Source: Roseomonas fluvialis
GTDB lineage: Bacteria; Pseudomonadota; Alphaproteobacteria; Acetobacterales; Acetobacteraceae
Length of the DNA stretch: 64,000 bases
Reading direction: 5' to 3'
NCBI RefSeq assembly: GCF_022846615.1
Contig: NZ_AP025637.1
Coordinates: forward strand, 2,567,001-2,631,000
The notes under the pieces are model-generated. The model searched no databases and was not told the DNA's origin. It saw only the letters and a program-made list of their open reading frames with translations. The first letter of the stretch is position 1. Each line of letters begins with the position of its first letter. A program made the translations under genes and the position numbers. This document shows positions 48,801-56,859 of the stretch, piece after piece.

Positions 48801-49310
48801 TACCGGGTCCGATTCGCCGGCCGGATACAGGTCGATGATGCCGCCGCGCACCGCGTATTCGCCGTGCTCCATCACCGTGCCGGTGCGGTGGTAGCCGTTC
48901 GATTCCAGGAAAGCCGTCAGCGCCTCGGGCTGCACGCGCCCGCCCTTGCGCAGCGTCATGGTGGCGTCCTGGAAGGTCGCCGGTGGCGGCACCTTCTGCG
49001 CCAGCGCATTCACCGTGGTCAGCAGGATGCGCGGACGCGTGGGCGCCTCCAGCAGGCGCGTCAGCGTCGCGACGCGCTCGGCGACGATCTCGGGATTGGG
49101 CGAGACGCGGTCATAGGGCAGGCAATCCCAGGCCGGGAAGCGCAGCACCTCGACCTCGGGGGCGAAGAAGCCGATCGCCTCCGCCATTCGCGCCATGCGG
49201 GCGTCGTCGCGGCAGACATGCACGACCGGCGCGTCGGTCTCGGCGCGGCGCCGGCACAGCAGCAGGGCGTCGAAGCCCTCCGGCGCGCCATGGACCGCGA
49301 TGGGCTTCAA
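45864..49310 (-). CDS. mfd: Transcription-repair coupling factor Mfd
   Basis: About 1148 aa. Removes RNA polymerase stalled at DNA lesions and recruits UvrA. It contains the UvrB-like N-terminal domains, the RNA polymerase-interacting domain (GDLVVHQDHGIGRYEGL near residue 505), and a RecG-like helicase with Walker A CGDVGFGKTE near 650, DEEQHFGV (motif II) and QLRGRVGRG. The C-terminal TRCF domain follows. TTG 49310 overlaps the sdhE stop by 4 bases and has GGCGGAG upstream; an ATG at 49352, inside sdhE, would add 14 residues. Confidence 0.95.
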   Translation of the reverse strand: MKPIAVHGAPEGFDALLLCRRRAETDAPVVHVCRDDARMARMAEAIGFFAPEVEVLRFPAWDCLPYDRVSPNPEIVAERVATLTRLLEAPTRPRILLTTVNALAQKVPPPATFQDATMTLRKGGRVQPEALTAFLESNGYHRTGTVMEHGEYAVRGGIIDLYPAGESDPVRLDLFGDEIEDLRRFDTATQRSGKVVPELRLRPVGEVFLDEASRARFRSAYRELFGAAAAEDPLYVSVSAGRKHPGMEHWAGLFHQHMATLIDYLPGASVSLDHQAEDVATARFEMVADHYEARRVPVRIAEGEVPYRPAPPATLHLTRDDWNVMLSGGPVLQFIPFALADAAEGIEAGGRPGPLLTEARTAGENVFAAYAVMVAGQMKARRRPLLAAWSKGSRERMANLLRENGVAAAPAEDWKAARALPDGVVALVVMGLERGFVADGICVTAEQDILGERIARPPRRRRRADQFIADATEIADGDLVVHQDHGIGRYEGLITIEVNGAPHDCLKLTYDGGDRLFVPVENIEILSRFGTETAGVALDKLGGVSWQNRKAKAKSRIRDMAGELIRTAAMRRMKDGALATPPEGVWDEFCSRFPFAETEDQTRAIADVLEDLSAGRPMDRLVCGDVGFGKTEIALRAAFVVAMSGAQVAVVVPTTLLARQHARTFTARFAGFPLVVAQLSRMVTAKEAAEVREGLKDGRINIVVGTHALLAKGIEFADLGLVIVDEEQHFGVKHKEALKALKSDVHVLTLTATPIPRTLQLALTGVREMSIIATPPVDRLAVRTFIMPWDPVVLREAIQRERFRGGQIFCVVPRIEDMAKVAERLAEIVPEARTIQAHGRLSPTELERVMTEFGDGKHDVLLSTNIVESGLDMPAVNTLLIHRADMFGLAQLYQLRGRVGRGKLRGYAYLTWPESHRLSAAAQKRLDVMQTLDNLGAGFTLASHDLDIRGAGNLLGEEQSGQIREVGIELYQQMLEEAVADIKAGQGRDGGASERDWTPQINLGLPVLIPETYVADLPVRLGLYRRIGGLASDGETDAMGAELADRFGPVPTEVENLLQVVTIKRLCREAGVEKLDAGPKGIVLSFRGNRFSNPAGLVAWVTSQKTAVKLRPDHKLALLREMDLAARVKAARELLGALARVARTARAA

Positions 49311-49606
49311 CGCTCCGCCCCCGGCGGCACGCCGGTTCCGGTGCGCCCGCATTCGGCGACCATGCGGCGCAGCATCGGCGTATCGGAGTCTGGCGGGATG
49401 GGGCGGCGGCCCGACAGCCAGTCCGCCAGGTCGACGTCCCAGTGTTCGAGCACGGCCTCGATGGCATCCAGTTCGTCCTCGGTGAAGCCATGGATGTTGC
49501 GTTGGACGAAGCCGCCGATCATCAGGTCGGCCTCCTTGGTTCCGCGATGGAGCGCGCGGAACACGAGGCGGCGGCGGCGCGGGTCGAGATCCTGGGGTTC
49601 GGTCAT
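49307..49606 (-). CDS. sdhE: FAD assembly factor SdhE
   Basis: A 99-aa soluble protein of the SdhE/DUF339 family that helps attach FAD covalently to the succinate dehydrogenase flavoprotein. The conserved motif RGTKEADLMIGGF (RGxxE core) lies near residue 21, and DLADWLSGRRPIP near 60. ATG 49606. It precedes mfd and is divergent from recG by 27 bp, a standard alphaproteobacterial trio. Confidence 0.93.
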   Translation of the reverse strand: MTEPQDLDPRRRRLVFRALHRGTKEADLMIGGFVQRNIHGFTEDELDAIEAVLEHWDVDLADWLSGRRPIPPDSDTPMLRRMVAECGRTGTGVPPGAER

Positions 49607-49633
49607 GGGCTCTGCGCTGGCATATAGAGGCCG

Positions 49634-51754
49634 ATGGGAATCGTGTCAGCCCGACCGGATGCGAGCCTGCCGCAGGGCGCCGATGCGCTCACGGCGTTGC
49701 TCGCCCCGATTGCCGACCTCAAGGGTGTGAAGGAGGCCGAGGCGCGCCTGATCGCCAAGGTCGCCGGCGGGCCGCGCGTGCTGGACCTGCTGCTGCATTT
49801 GCCCGAACGCTACCTGCTGCGCCGGCGGATCGAGCATCCCTCGCAAGCCTTGCCGGACACCGAGGCGCTGGTCCCGCTTGTCGTCGGCTCGCACAAGGCC
49901 GGGCGCAGCGGCCAGGGCCGCCCCTATGTGCGCGTGCGCGGCGAGGCCGGCGGCGAGCCCCTCACCGCCTTCCTGATGAACTGGCAGAAGCCCTGGGCGG
50001 AGAAGGCCCTGCCGGTCGGAACGACGCGCTGGCTGGCTGGGACGCTCAAGGAGGAGGACGGCGACTGGGTCATCGTGAACCCCCTGGTCTCCGCGCGGGA
50101 GGACGGCATACCGCTGGTGCAGCCGGTCTGGCCGCTGACTGGCAATCTCGGCTTGCCCACGGTCACGCGCGCCATGGCGGCGGCCGTGGCACTGCTGCCC
50201 GAGATGCCCGAATGGCAGGATGCACCACTGTTGCGGCGGGAGGGCTGGCCCGCCTTCACGCCCGCGCTGCGCGCCATCCAGGTGCCCGAGACGGAACCCG
50301 GCGAGGCCCCGCGCAAGCGGCTTGCCTATGACGAATTGCTCGCCGGCCAGGTGGCGCTGGGGCTGGTGCGGCGGCGCTCGCGTGACCGGCCTGGCCGCGC
50401 GCTGCGGGGCGACGGCGCGCTGCGGGACCGCGCGCTGGCGGCCTTCGGCTTTCCGCCGACGCTCGCGCAGACCCAGGCGATCGCCGAGATCGACGCCGAC
50501 CTGGCCGCGCCGCGGCGGATGCTGCGCCTGCTGCAAGGCGATGTTGGCGCCGGCAAGACGCTGGTCGCGCTGATGGCCATGCTGCGCGCGGCGGAAGCGG
50601 GCGCGCAGGCCGCGCTGATGGCGCCGACCGAATTGCTGGCGCGCCAGCATCTGCGCGGTTTCGAACGGCTGTGCGGTGCCGCCGGCGTGCCGGTGGCGCT
50701 GCTGACCGGCAGCGTGAAGGGTCGCGAACGCAAGCGCGTCCTGGCTGGGCTCGCGGATGGCTCCATCCCGTTGGTACTCGGCACCCACGCCCTGTTCCAG
50801 GAGGGCGTGGCCTTCCATGACCTGGCGCTGGCCGTGGTGGACGAACAGCACCGCTTCGGCGTGGCGCAGCGCCTGATGCTGGCCGAAAAGGGCCAGGCTG
50901 TGGACATGCTGGTTATGACCGCCACCCCCATCCCGCGCACCCTGCTGCTGACGAATTGGGGCGAGATGGCTGTCAGCCGCCTCGCCGGCAAGCCGCCGGG
51001 CCGCCAGCCGATCACCACCCGGGTGGTCAGCCAGGACCGCCTGCCGGACATCGTCGCGCGCCTGGGCGAGGCGATCGCGCGCGAGGACCGCGCCTATTGG
51101 GTGGTGCGCGCCATCACGGGGTCCGAACGCGACGATTCCGTCGCCGCCGAGGACCGCTTCGCCGAGTTGAACGCCCGATTCCCCGGCCAGGTCGGCCTCG
51201 CGCACGGCATGCAGGACATCGACGTGCGCGAGGCTGCGCTGGCCGATTTCGCCGCCGGGCGCACGCGCATCCTGGTCGCGACCACCGTGATCGAGGTCGG
51301 CGTGGACGTGCCCGAGGCCACCATCATGCTGATCGAACAGGCCGAGCGCTTCGGCCTCGCGGCCCTGCACCAGCTGCGCGGGCGTGTCGGGCGCGGCACG
51401 AAGCCGTCCTCCTGCCTGCTGGTGCATTCGCCGGGCCTGACCGAGGGCGAGAAGCGCCGGCTGATGGTACTGCGCGACTCCGACGACGGCTTCGAGATCG
51501 CAGAGGAGGATCTGCGCGCACGCGGCGGCGGCGACGCGCTGGGCGCCCGCCAGGCCGGGCTTCCCGGCGCCCGGCTGCTCGACCCGCGCGAGGACCCCGA
51601 GGAATATCGCCGACTGGTCGAGACCGCACATGACGACGCCGAGGTGCTGCTCGAACGCGACGCCGCGCTGGCCTCACCGCGTGGGCGGGCGACGCAACTG
51701 CTGCTGGCGATCTTCGGCCACGACCTGTCCATGGCGCCGCTCGAAGCCGGCTAG
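49634..51754 (+). CDS. recG: ATP-dependent DNA helicase RecG
   Basis: A 706-aa branch-migration helicase that remodels stalled forks and Holliday junctions. The N-terminal wedge/OB domain covers about residues 70-200; Walker A is QGDVGAGKTLVAL near 303, motif II VVDEQHRFGV near 397, TATPIPRTL follows, and QLRGRVGRG near 580 is motif VI. ATG 49634 begins with a short nonconserved lead; a later start is possible. Divergent from sdhE. Confidence 0.95.
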   Translation: MGIVSARPDASLPQGADALTALLAPIADLKGVKEAEARLIAKVAGGPRVLDLLLHLPERYLLRRRIEHPSQALPDTEALVPLVVGSHKAGRSGQGRPYVRVRGEAGGEPLTAFLMNWQKPWAEKALPVGTTRWLAGTLKEEDGDWVIVNPLVSAREDGIPLVQPVWPLTGNLGLPTVTRAMAAAVALLPEMPEWQDAPLLRREGWPAFTPALRAIQVPETEPGEAPRKRLAYDELLAGQVALGLVRRRSRDRPGRALRGDGALRDRALAAFGFPPTLAQTQAIAEIDADLAAPRRMLRLLQGDVGAGKTLVALMAMLRAAEAGAQAALMAPTELLARQHLRGFERLCGAAGVPVALLTGSVKGRERKRVLAGLADGSIPLVLGTHALFQEGVAFHDLALAVVDEQHRFGVAQRLMLAEKGQAVDMLVMTATPIPRTLLLTNWGEMAVSRLAGKPPGRQPITTRVVSQDRLPDIVARLGEAIAREDRAYWVVRAITGSERDDSVAAEDRFAELNARFPGQVGLAHGMQDIDVREAALADFAAGRTRILVATTVIEVGVDVPEATIMLIEQAERFGLAALHQLRGRVGRGTKPSSCLLVHSPGLTEGEKRRLMVLRDSDDGFEIAEEDLRARGGGDALGARQAGLPGARLLDPREDPEEYRRLVETAHDDAEVLLERDAALASPRGRATQLLLAIFGHDLSMAPLEAG

Positions 51755-51945
51755 CGCCGCTGCAGCCCAGGTGAACCCGCCAAGGCTGCCTAGCGACCGC
51801 CCGGACACGGCGACGGCCGTGGGGGCTTGCATCCGGGCCGCCGGCGGGTCAAATCGCCCCGCCTCTGGCGTTGGCTTCCATTCCGACCCGGGCCGCCGCC
51901 GATCCGGCGCGTTGTCCCGCACGACTGAACAAGGGGAGACCGGCC

Positions 51946-52677
51946 TTGGCCGCGTTGATCGAGATCGAGCGCCTGACCAAGCGCTTCGGCGCCTTCACCG
52001 CCGTGGACGACGTGTCGTTCACGGTGGGGCGCGGCGAAGTCGTGGGCTTCCTCGGCCCGAATGGCGCCGGCAAGTCCACCACCATGAAGATGCTGGCGGG
52101 CTTCGTCACACCGACAGCGGGGACGGCGCGGATCTGCGGGAAGGACGTGGTCGACCACCCGGTCGCCGCCAAGCGCAGCCTGGGCTACCTGCCCGAGGGC
52201 GCGCCCACCTATCCCGAAATGACCGTCAGCGCCTTTCTGGCCTTCTGCGCCCGCATCCGGGGCTATCGCGGGATCGAGCTCGGCGAGCGGGTCGAGGATG
52301 CGGTCCAGCTGACGCAGCTCGAGGGTGTGCGCTTGCAGCCGATCGAGACACTGTCCAAGGGCTTCAAGCGCCGGGTGGGTCTGGCGCAATCCCTGCTGCA
52401 CGACCCGCCGGTGCTGGTGCTGGATGAGCCCACCGACGGTCTGGACCCCAACCAGAAGCATGAGGTTCGGCAGCTGATCCGCCGCATGGCGCCGGAGAAG
52501 GCCATCCTGATCTCCACCCACATCCTGGAAGAAGTGGAGGCGGTCTGCACGCGGGCTATCGTGATCGCGCATGGGCGCGTGCTGGCCGATGCCACGCCCA
52601 AGGCGCTGGAGCAGCCGGGCAAGACGCTCGACCAGGTGTTCCGCGAATTGACGACAGCCCCGAGGGAGGCCGCGTAA
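51946..52677 (+). CDS. ABC transporter ATP-binding protein (GldA/NatA-like)
   Basis: A 243-aa ATPase. Walker A GPNGAGKSTT near residue 37, signature LSKGFKRRVGLAQ near 133, Walker B VLVLDEPTDGLDP and the switch His in ISTHILEEVE. TTG 51946 has AAGGGGAG 7 bases upstream, clearly the best site, while the longer frame reads into noncoding sequence. It overlaps the permease gene by one base (TAATG) and forms a unit with it, the GldG-like gene and DUF4340. Confidence 0.92.
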   Translation: MAALIEIERLTKRFGAFTAVDDVSFTVGRGEVVGFLGPNGAGKSTTMKMLAGFVTPTAGTARICGKDVVDHPVAAKRSLGYLPEGAPTYPEMTVSAFLAFCARIRGYRGIELGERVEDAVQLTQLEGVRLQPIETLSKGFKRRVGLAQSLLHDPPVLVLDEPTDGLDPNQKHEVRQLIRRMAPEKAILISTHILEEVEAVCTRAIVIAHGRVLADATPKALEQPGKTLDQVFRELTTAPREAA

Positions 52678-53405
52678 TGGCCGCCCTCACCGTCGCCCGG
52701 CGCGAACTGGCCGGCTATTTCGCCACCCCCGTTGCCTATGTGTTCATCGTCATCTTCCTGATGCTGGCCGGCGCGCTGACCTTCACGCTGGGCGGCTTCT
52801 TCGGCCGTGGGCAGGCCGATCTCGGGCCCTTCTTCACCTTCGTGCCGTGGCTGTTCCTGTTCCTGGTCCCGGCGCTGACCATGCGCCTGTGGGCCGAAGA
52901 ACGGCGGCTTGGCACCATCGAATTGCTGCTGACGCTGCCGCTGCCCCAGTGGCAGGCGGTATTGGGAAAATTCCTGGCTGCCTGGGCCTTTTGCGCCATC
53001 GCGCTGCTGCTGACCTTCCCGCTTGTGCTGACGGTCAACTACCTGGGTCGGCCGGACAACGGCGTGATCGCTGCGGGGTATGTCGGCTGCCTGCTGGTGG
53101 CGGGCGCCTACCTTGCGGTGGGTGCGGCGATGTCCGCCATGACCAAGAACCAGGTCATCGCCTTCGTGCTCGCCGTCGCGGTGTGCTTCCTGTTTGCAGC
53201 GGCGGGGTCACCCATCGTCACCGAATTCCTGTCCCAGCGCATTCCGCTGCTGGCGGAAGTCGCGCGCGGGCTGTCCATCACCGAACGCTTCAACAGCCTT
53301 ACGCGCGGGGTGATCGCGCTGCGGGACGTGGTGTTCTTCGCGACCTTCATGGGCTTCTTCCTGTTTGTGAACGCGGTGGTGATCGACCACCGGAAGGCGG
53401 ATTGA
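52677..53405 (+). CDS. ABC-2 type permease, GldF-like
   Basis: A 242-aa integral membrane protein with six predicted helices. It starts AALTVARRELAGYFATPVAYVF and contains RLWAEERRLGTIELLLTLPL, the conserved coupling region of ABC-2 permeases such as GldF and NosY. It partners the ATPase just upstream. ATG 52677 overlaps the ATPase stop. GldF-like is inferred from family resemblance and the adjoining GldG-like gene; no gliding machinery is expected in this organism. Confidence 0.88.
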   Translation: MAALTVARRELAGYFATPVAYVFIVIFLMLAGALTFTLGGFFGRGQADLGPFFTFVPWLFLFLVPALTMRLWAEERRLGTIELLLTLPLPQWQAVLGKFLAAWAFCAIALLLTFPLVLTVNYLGRPDNGVIAAGYVGCLLVAGAYLAVGAAMSAMTKNQVIAFVLAVAVCFLFAAAGSPIVTEFLSQRIPLLAEVARGLSITERFNSLTRGVIALRDVVFFATFMGFFLFVNAVVIDHRKAD

Positions 53406-53409
53406 TCCG

Positions 53410-55350
53410 ATGAGCGGCATGACTTCCCCGCGCGCCGGGTCGCGGCGCCTGTGGTCCTCGGCGCTGGGCGTGCTGGCGGCCGCCGTGCTTGCGATCGGCG
53501 TCAACATGCTGGTGGACCGGTTGGCGCCGCGCGCGCGCATCGACCTGACGCAGCAGCGGCTCTACACGCTCTCGGCGGGTACGGTGTCGGTGCTACAGAA
53601 CCTGCAGGACCCGGTCACGCTGCGCCTGTTCTATTCGCGCCGGCTCGGTTCCGCGGTGCCGGCCTATGGCGCGTATGCCGAGCGCGTGCGTGCCATGCTC
53701 GAGGAATACGTCGCCGTCTCCGGCGGCAAGGTGCGCCTCGAAGTCTTCGACCCCGAACCCTTCAGCGAAACCGAGGACCGCGCCCTCGCCTACGGCCTCC
53801 AGGGCGTCCCGGTCGACCAGTCCGGCGAGCAGATCTACTTCGGCCTGGCGGGTGTGAACCTGTTGGATGACGAGCGCACCGTCCCGTTCTTCCAGCCCGA
53901 GCGCGAGCGCTTCCTGGAATTCGACCTGACGCGCCTCGTGTTCGAACTTTCGAACCCGCGCCGGCCGGTGGTGGGCGTGATGTCCACCCTGCCGGTCAAC
54001 GGCGACCCGCGCATGATGATGATGATGCGCGGCGGACCGGCCGGGCAGCCCTATGCCTTCATGCAGACGCTGCGCCAGTTCTTCACGGTGCAGGATGTCG
54101 CGCTGGACGCGCAGCGCATTGCCGATGACGTGCAGGTGCTGATGGTGATCCATCCGCAGGGCCTGCCGGACACGACGCTGTATGCCATCGACCAGTTCGT
54201 CATGCGCGGCGGCAAGCTGATCGTCTTCGTGGACCCACATTCCGAGGGCCAGGCCAGCCGCCCCGGCCCTGGCGGGCAGCCGCCGCGGCAGACCTCCTCC
54301 AACCTCGACCGGCTGTTGAACCCGTGGGGCATCGTCGCGCCGCATGACGGCGTGGTGCTCGACCTGCGCGGCGCCTGGCGCGTACGCGCCAACCCGAACG
54401 ACCGCGTGCAGGCGGTGGACTATGTCGCCTGGTTCAACCTGCAGGGGGATTCGCTCAGCCAGTCGGAAGTGGCGACGGCGCAGCTCAACCAGGTGACGGT
54501 CGCCTCGGCCGGCTGGGTGCAGCGTGGCGAGGGCGCGACCATCGAGATGGAGCCGCTGCTCACAAGTTCCGACCGCTCCATGCGCGCCTCGGTCGAACGC
54601 GTGCAGAACAACCCGGACCCGGCGCGCATCCTGGCCGAGTTCCGCGCGGACGGGCTGCGCCGCACGATCGGCGCGCGCTTCCGTGGTGCGGTACCCTCCG
54701 CCTTCCCCGAAGGCCCGCCGCCGCCCGCCGAGGGCGCCGAGCGCCCCGCCGACCTGCCCCCGCATCGCGCGCGCAGCGAAGGCCCCGCCAACCTGGTCGT
54801 GATCAACGACGCCGACGTGCTCGAGGACCGCTTCTGGGTCCGCGTGCAGGATTTCTTCGGCCAGCAGGTCGCCACACCGTTCAGCGACAACGGCGCGCTG
54901 GTGGCCAACCTGGTCGATGCCTTCGCTGGCGGGGATGCGCTGATCTCGTTGCGCTCGCGCGGCGAATCGCTGCGCCCCTTCACCGTGGTCGACGACATCC
55001 GCCGCGACGCCGATGCCCGCTTCCGCCAGACCGAGCGCGAACTGACCGAGCGCCTGCAGGCGACCGAACGCCGACTGCGCGAACTCCGCCAAGGCCAGGG
55101 AGCCGCCGGTGCCCAGGCCTCCGCCGTCATCACCGCCGAGCAGCGCGCCGAGATCGACGCGGCGCGCGCGCAGATCCTGCAGACGCGCCAGCAGCTGCGC
55201 GCCGTGCAGCTGGACCTGCGCCGCGACATCGAGGGCATGGAAACCTGGCTGCGCGTGCTCAACATCGCCGCCGTGCCGCTGCTGCTGACGCTGTTCGCGA
55301 TCGGCCTCGGCGTCGCGCGCCGCCGCCGCCGCGCCGCGGCGCGGGCGTGA
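53410..55350 (+). CDS. GldG-family ABC transporter auxiliary protein
   Basis: A 646-aa protein with one N-terminal helix (about 18-38), a large periplasmic region and a C-terminal helix (about 617-637) followed by a basic tail. The block ARIDLTQQRLYTLSAGTVSVL near residue 43 and DPVTLRLFYSRRL are typical of the GldG/ABC-aux family (COG3225). A Pro-rich loop (about 435-460) and a coiled-coil stretch (about 535-610) precede the last helix. Function outside Bacteroidetes is unknown; proposals centre on export or envelope assembly. ATG 53410 is 4 bp after the permease. Confidence 0.85.
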   Translation: MSGMTSPRAGSRRLWSSALGVLAAAVLAIGVNMLVDRLAPRARIDLTQQRLYTLSAGTVSVLQNLQDPVTLRLFYSRRLGSAVPAYGAYAERVRAMLEEYVAVSGGKVRLEVFDPEPFSETEDRALAYGLQGVPVDQSGEQIYFGLAGVNLLDDERTVPFFQPERERFLEFDLTRLVFELSNPRRPVVGVMSTLPVNGDPRMMMMMRGGPAGQPYAFMQTLRQFFTVQDVALDAQRIADDVQVLMVIHPQGLPDTTLYAIDQFVMRGGKLIVFVDPHSEGQASRPGPGGQPPRQTSSNLDRLLNPWGIVAPHDGVVLDLRGAWRVRANPNDRVQAVDYVAWFNLQGDSLSQSEVATAQLNQVTVASAGWVQRGEGATIEMEPLLTSSDRSMRASVERVQNNPDPARILAEFRADGLRRTIGARFRGAVPSAFPEGPPPPAEGAERPADLPPHRARSEGPANLVVINDADVLEDRFWVRVQDFFGQQVATPFSDNGALVANLVDAFAGGDALISLRSRGESLRPFTVVDDIRRDADARFRQTERELTERLQATERRLRELRQGQGAAGAQASAVITAEQRAEIDAARAQILQTRQQLRAVQLDLRRDIEGMETWLRVLNIAAVPLLLTLFAIGLGVARRRRRAAARA

Positions 55351-55363
55351 CGGAGGCGCCGCG

Positions 55364-56413
55364 ATGAACCGACGCACCCTGCTGCTGCTCTCCGGCGCGG
55401 CGATCGTCGCGGTGGGCGGGGCCTTGCTGATCAAGCCCGCTGCGCCGCCCGCGCCGCCGCCCTCCGCCGCTGCGCTCGCCTTCCCCGGCCTTCAGCAGCG
55501 CCTGCAATCCGCCGCGCGCATCGTGGCGACCCGGCACGACGGCACGCTCGAGATCGCGCGCCGCGGCGAGACCTGGGTGCTGCCCGCCAAGGCCAACTAC
55601 CCCGTGCGCCAGGAGAAGGTGCGCGAATTGCTGGTCGGCCTGACCGAACTGCGCCTGACCGAACCGCGCACGGCCAATCCCGAGTTGCTGGACCGGCTCG
55701 GCGTCGAGGACCCGACGCGCCCTGGCGCGACCTCCACCCTGCTGCGCGTGCTCGATGCGCAGGGCGGCGTCGTGGCCGAACTCATCATCGGCCGCCGCCG
55801 CGTCCGCACCCAGGGCAACGTGCCGGAATCCGCCTATGTCCGGCGGCCGGGCGAAAACCAGGCCTGGCTCGCGGAAGGGCGCATCCCGGTCGATTCCGAC
55901 CCGCAGCTGTGGCTGGACCGCGACATCGCGAATGTCCCGCGCGAGCGCGTGCGCCGTGCCACCATCGCGCGTACCGGCCAGCCGCCGCTGGTCATCGCGC
56001 GGAGCGGCGAACCCGACGGCACGCTGCGCATCACCGAACCCGCCGACGCGCCGCCGGCCGACGAGACCGCGCTCGATGAAGTGGGCCGCGCCTTCGAATT
56101 CCTCACCTTCCTCGATGTCCGCGCCGAGGCCGAGGCCCCAGGGGAGGCGCTGGGCGAGGCGCGCTTCGACCTGACCGATGGCCTGGCGATCGTGGTGCGC
56201 CCGCGCCGCGACGGCGCGAACCTCTGGATCACCCTCGCCGCCGAGGGCGATGACGAGGCGGCCCGTCTCAATGCGCGCTGGCGCGGCTGGGCCTACCAGG
56301 TCGGCGACTGGAAGGAGAAGGCCTTCGCGCCGCTGCTGTCGGACCTGCGCGCCCAGGAACCCCCCGCCCCCGAAGCGCCCGAGACCCCGGCCGAACCGCC
56401 GCGCCCGCAGTGA
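55364..56413 (+). CDS. DUF4340 domain-containing protein
   Basis: A 349-aa protein with an N-terminal signal-anchor (about 5-23), then two repeated DUF4340-like units: RQEKVRELLVGLTELRLTEP near residue 83 and VGRAFEFLTFLDVRAEAEAP near 240 each resemble the start of a unit. DUF4340 proteins regularly follow gldG-like genes, and this one is 13 bp downstream. Its job is not known; by position it is a periplasmic partner of the transporter. The C-terminus is a Pro/Glu tail. Confidence 0.82.
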   Translation: MNRRTLLLLSGAAIVAVGGALLIKPAAPPAPPPSAAALAFPGLQQRLQSAARIVATRHDGTLEIARRGETWVLPAKANYPVRQEKVRELLVGLTELRLTEPRTANPELLDRLGVEDPTRPGATSTLLRVLDAQGGVVAELIIGRRRVRTQGNVPESAYVRRPGENQAWLAEGRIPVDSDPQLWLDRDIANVPRERVRRATIARTGQPPLVIARSGEPDGTLRITEPADAPPADETALDEVGRAFEFLTFLDVRAEAEAPGEALGEARFDLTDGLAIVVRPRRDGANLWITLAAEGDDEAARLNARWRGWAYQVGDWKEKAFAPLLSDLRAQEPPAPEAPETPAEPPRPQ

Positions 56414-56859
56414 CCGGGCGCGAATACCCCGACCGCCCCTGGGTCGGCATCGGCTGCATCGTCTTCCGCGGCGACCATGTCCTGCTGGTCCGCCGCGGCA
56501 AGCCCCCGCGCCTCGGGCAGTGGTCGCTGCCCGGCGGCGCACAGCACTTGGGCGAAACAGCCGAGGAAGCAGCCCGTCGCGAATTGCGGGAGGAGACCGG
56601 CATCGAGGTCGGGCCACTGGCGCTGGCGATCGTGGTCGATGCCATCTCGCGCGACGCTGACGGCCGGGCGCTGTACCACTACACGATCATCGACTTCGCC
56701 GCCGAATGGCGCGCGGGCGAAGCCCGCGCCGGCGACGATGTCAGCGAGGTGACCTGGGCGCTGCCGGCCGACCTCGCCGCCCATGACCTGACCGACGCGA
56801 CGCACCGCGCCATCGCGGACGCGCGGGCGGCGCTGCGGCGTGCAGGCGCTACAGGATGA
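56410..56859 (+). CDS. Nudix hydrolase
   Basis: A 149-aa pyrophosphohydrolase. The full Nudix box is present as GETAEEAARRELREETGIEV near residue 49, preceded by GQWSLPGGAQ. ADP-ribose or nucleotide substrates are possible; the sequence does not decide. GTG 56410 overlaps the DUF4340 stop (GTGA). It converges on the RTX gene with an 11-bp overlap at the 3' ends. Confidence 0.9.
   Translation: MTGREYPDRPWVGIGCIVFRGDHVLLVRRGKPPRLGQWSLPGGAQHLGETAEEAARRELREETGIEVGPLALAIVVDAISRDADGRALYHYTIIDFAAEWRAGEARAGDDVSEVTWALPADLAAHDLTDATHRAIADARAALRRAGATG

Noticed and set aside
46797-49730. 977-aa open frame on the plus strand
   Set aside because: Antisense to mfd; low-complexity His/Arg/Gly sequence and it crosses sdhE and the recG start.
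51755-51945. Gap between recG and the ABC transporter
   Set aside because: No small gene, hairpin with U tail or convincing promoter found beyond the ribosome site at 51931-51938.
53593-55434. 613-aa open frame on the minus strand
   Set aside because: Antisense to the GldG-like gene; no recognisable domain and no ribosome site.
55259-56617. 452-aa open frame on the minus strand
   Set aside because: Antisense to DUF4340 and Nudix genes, Arg/Gly-rich shadow.
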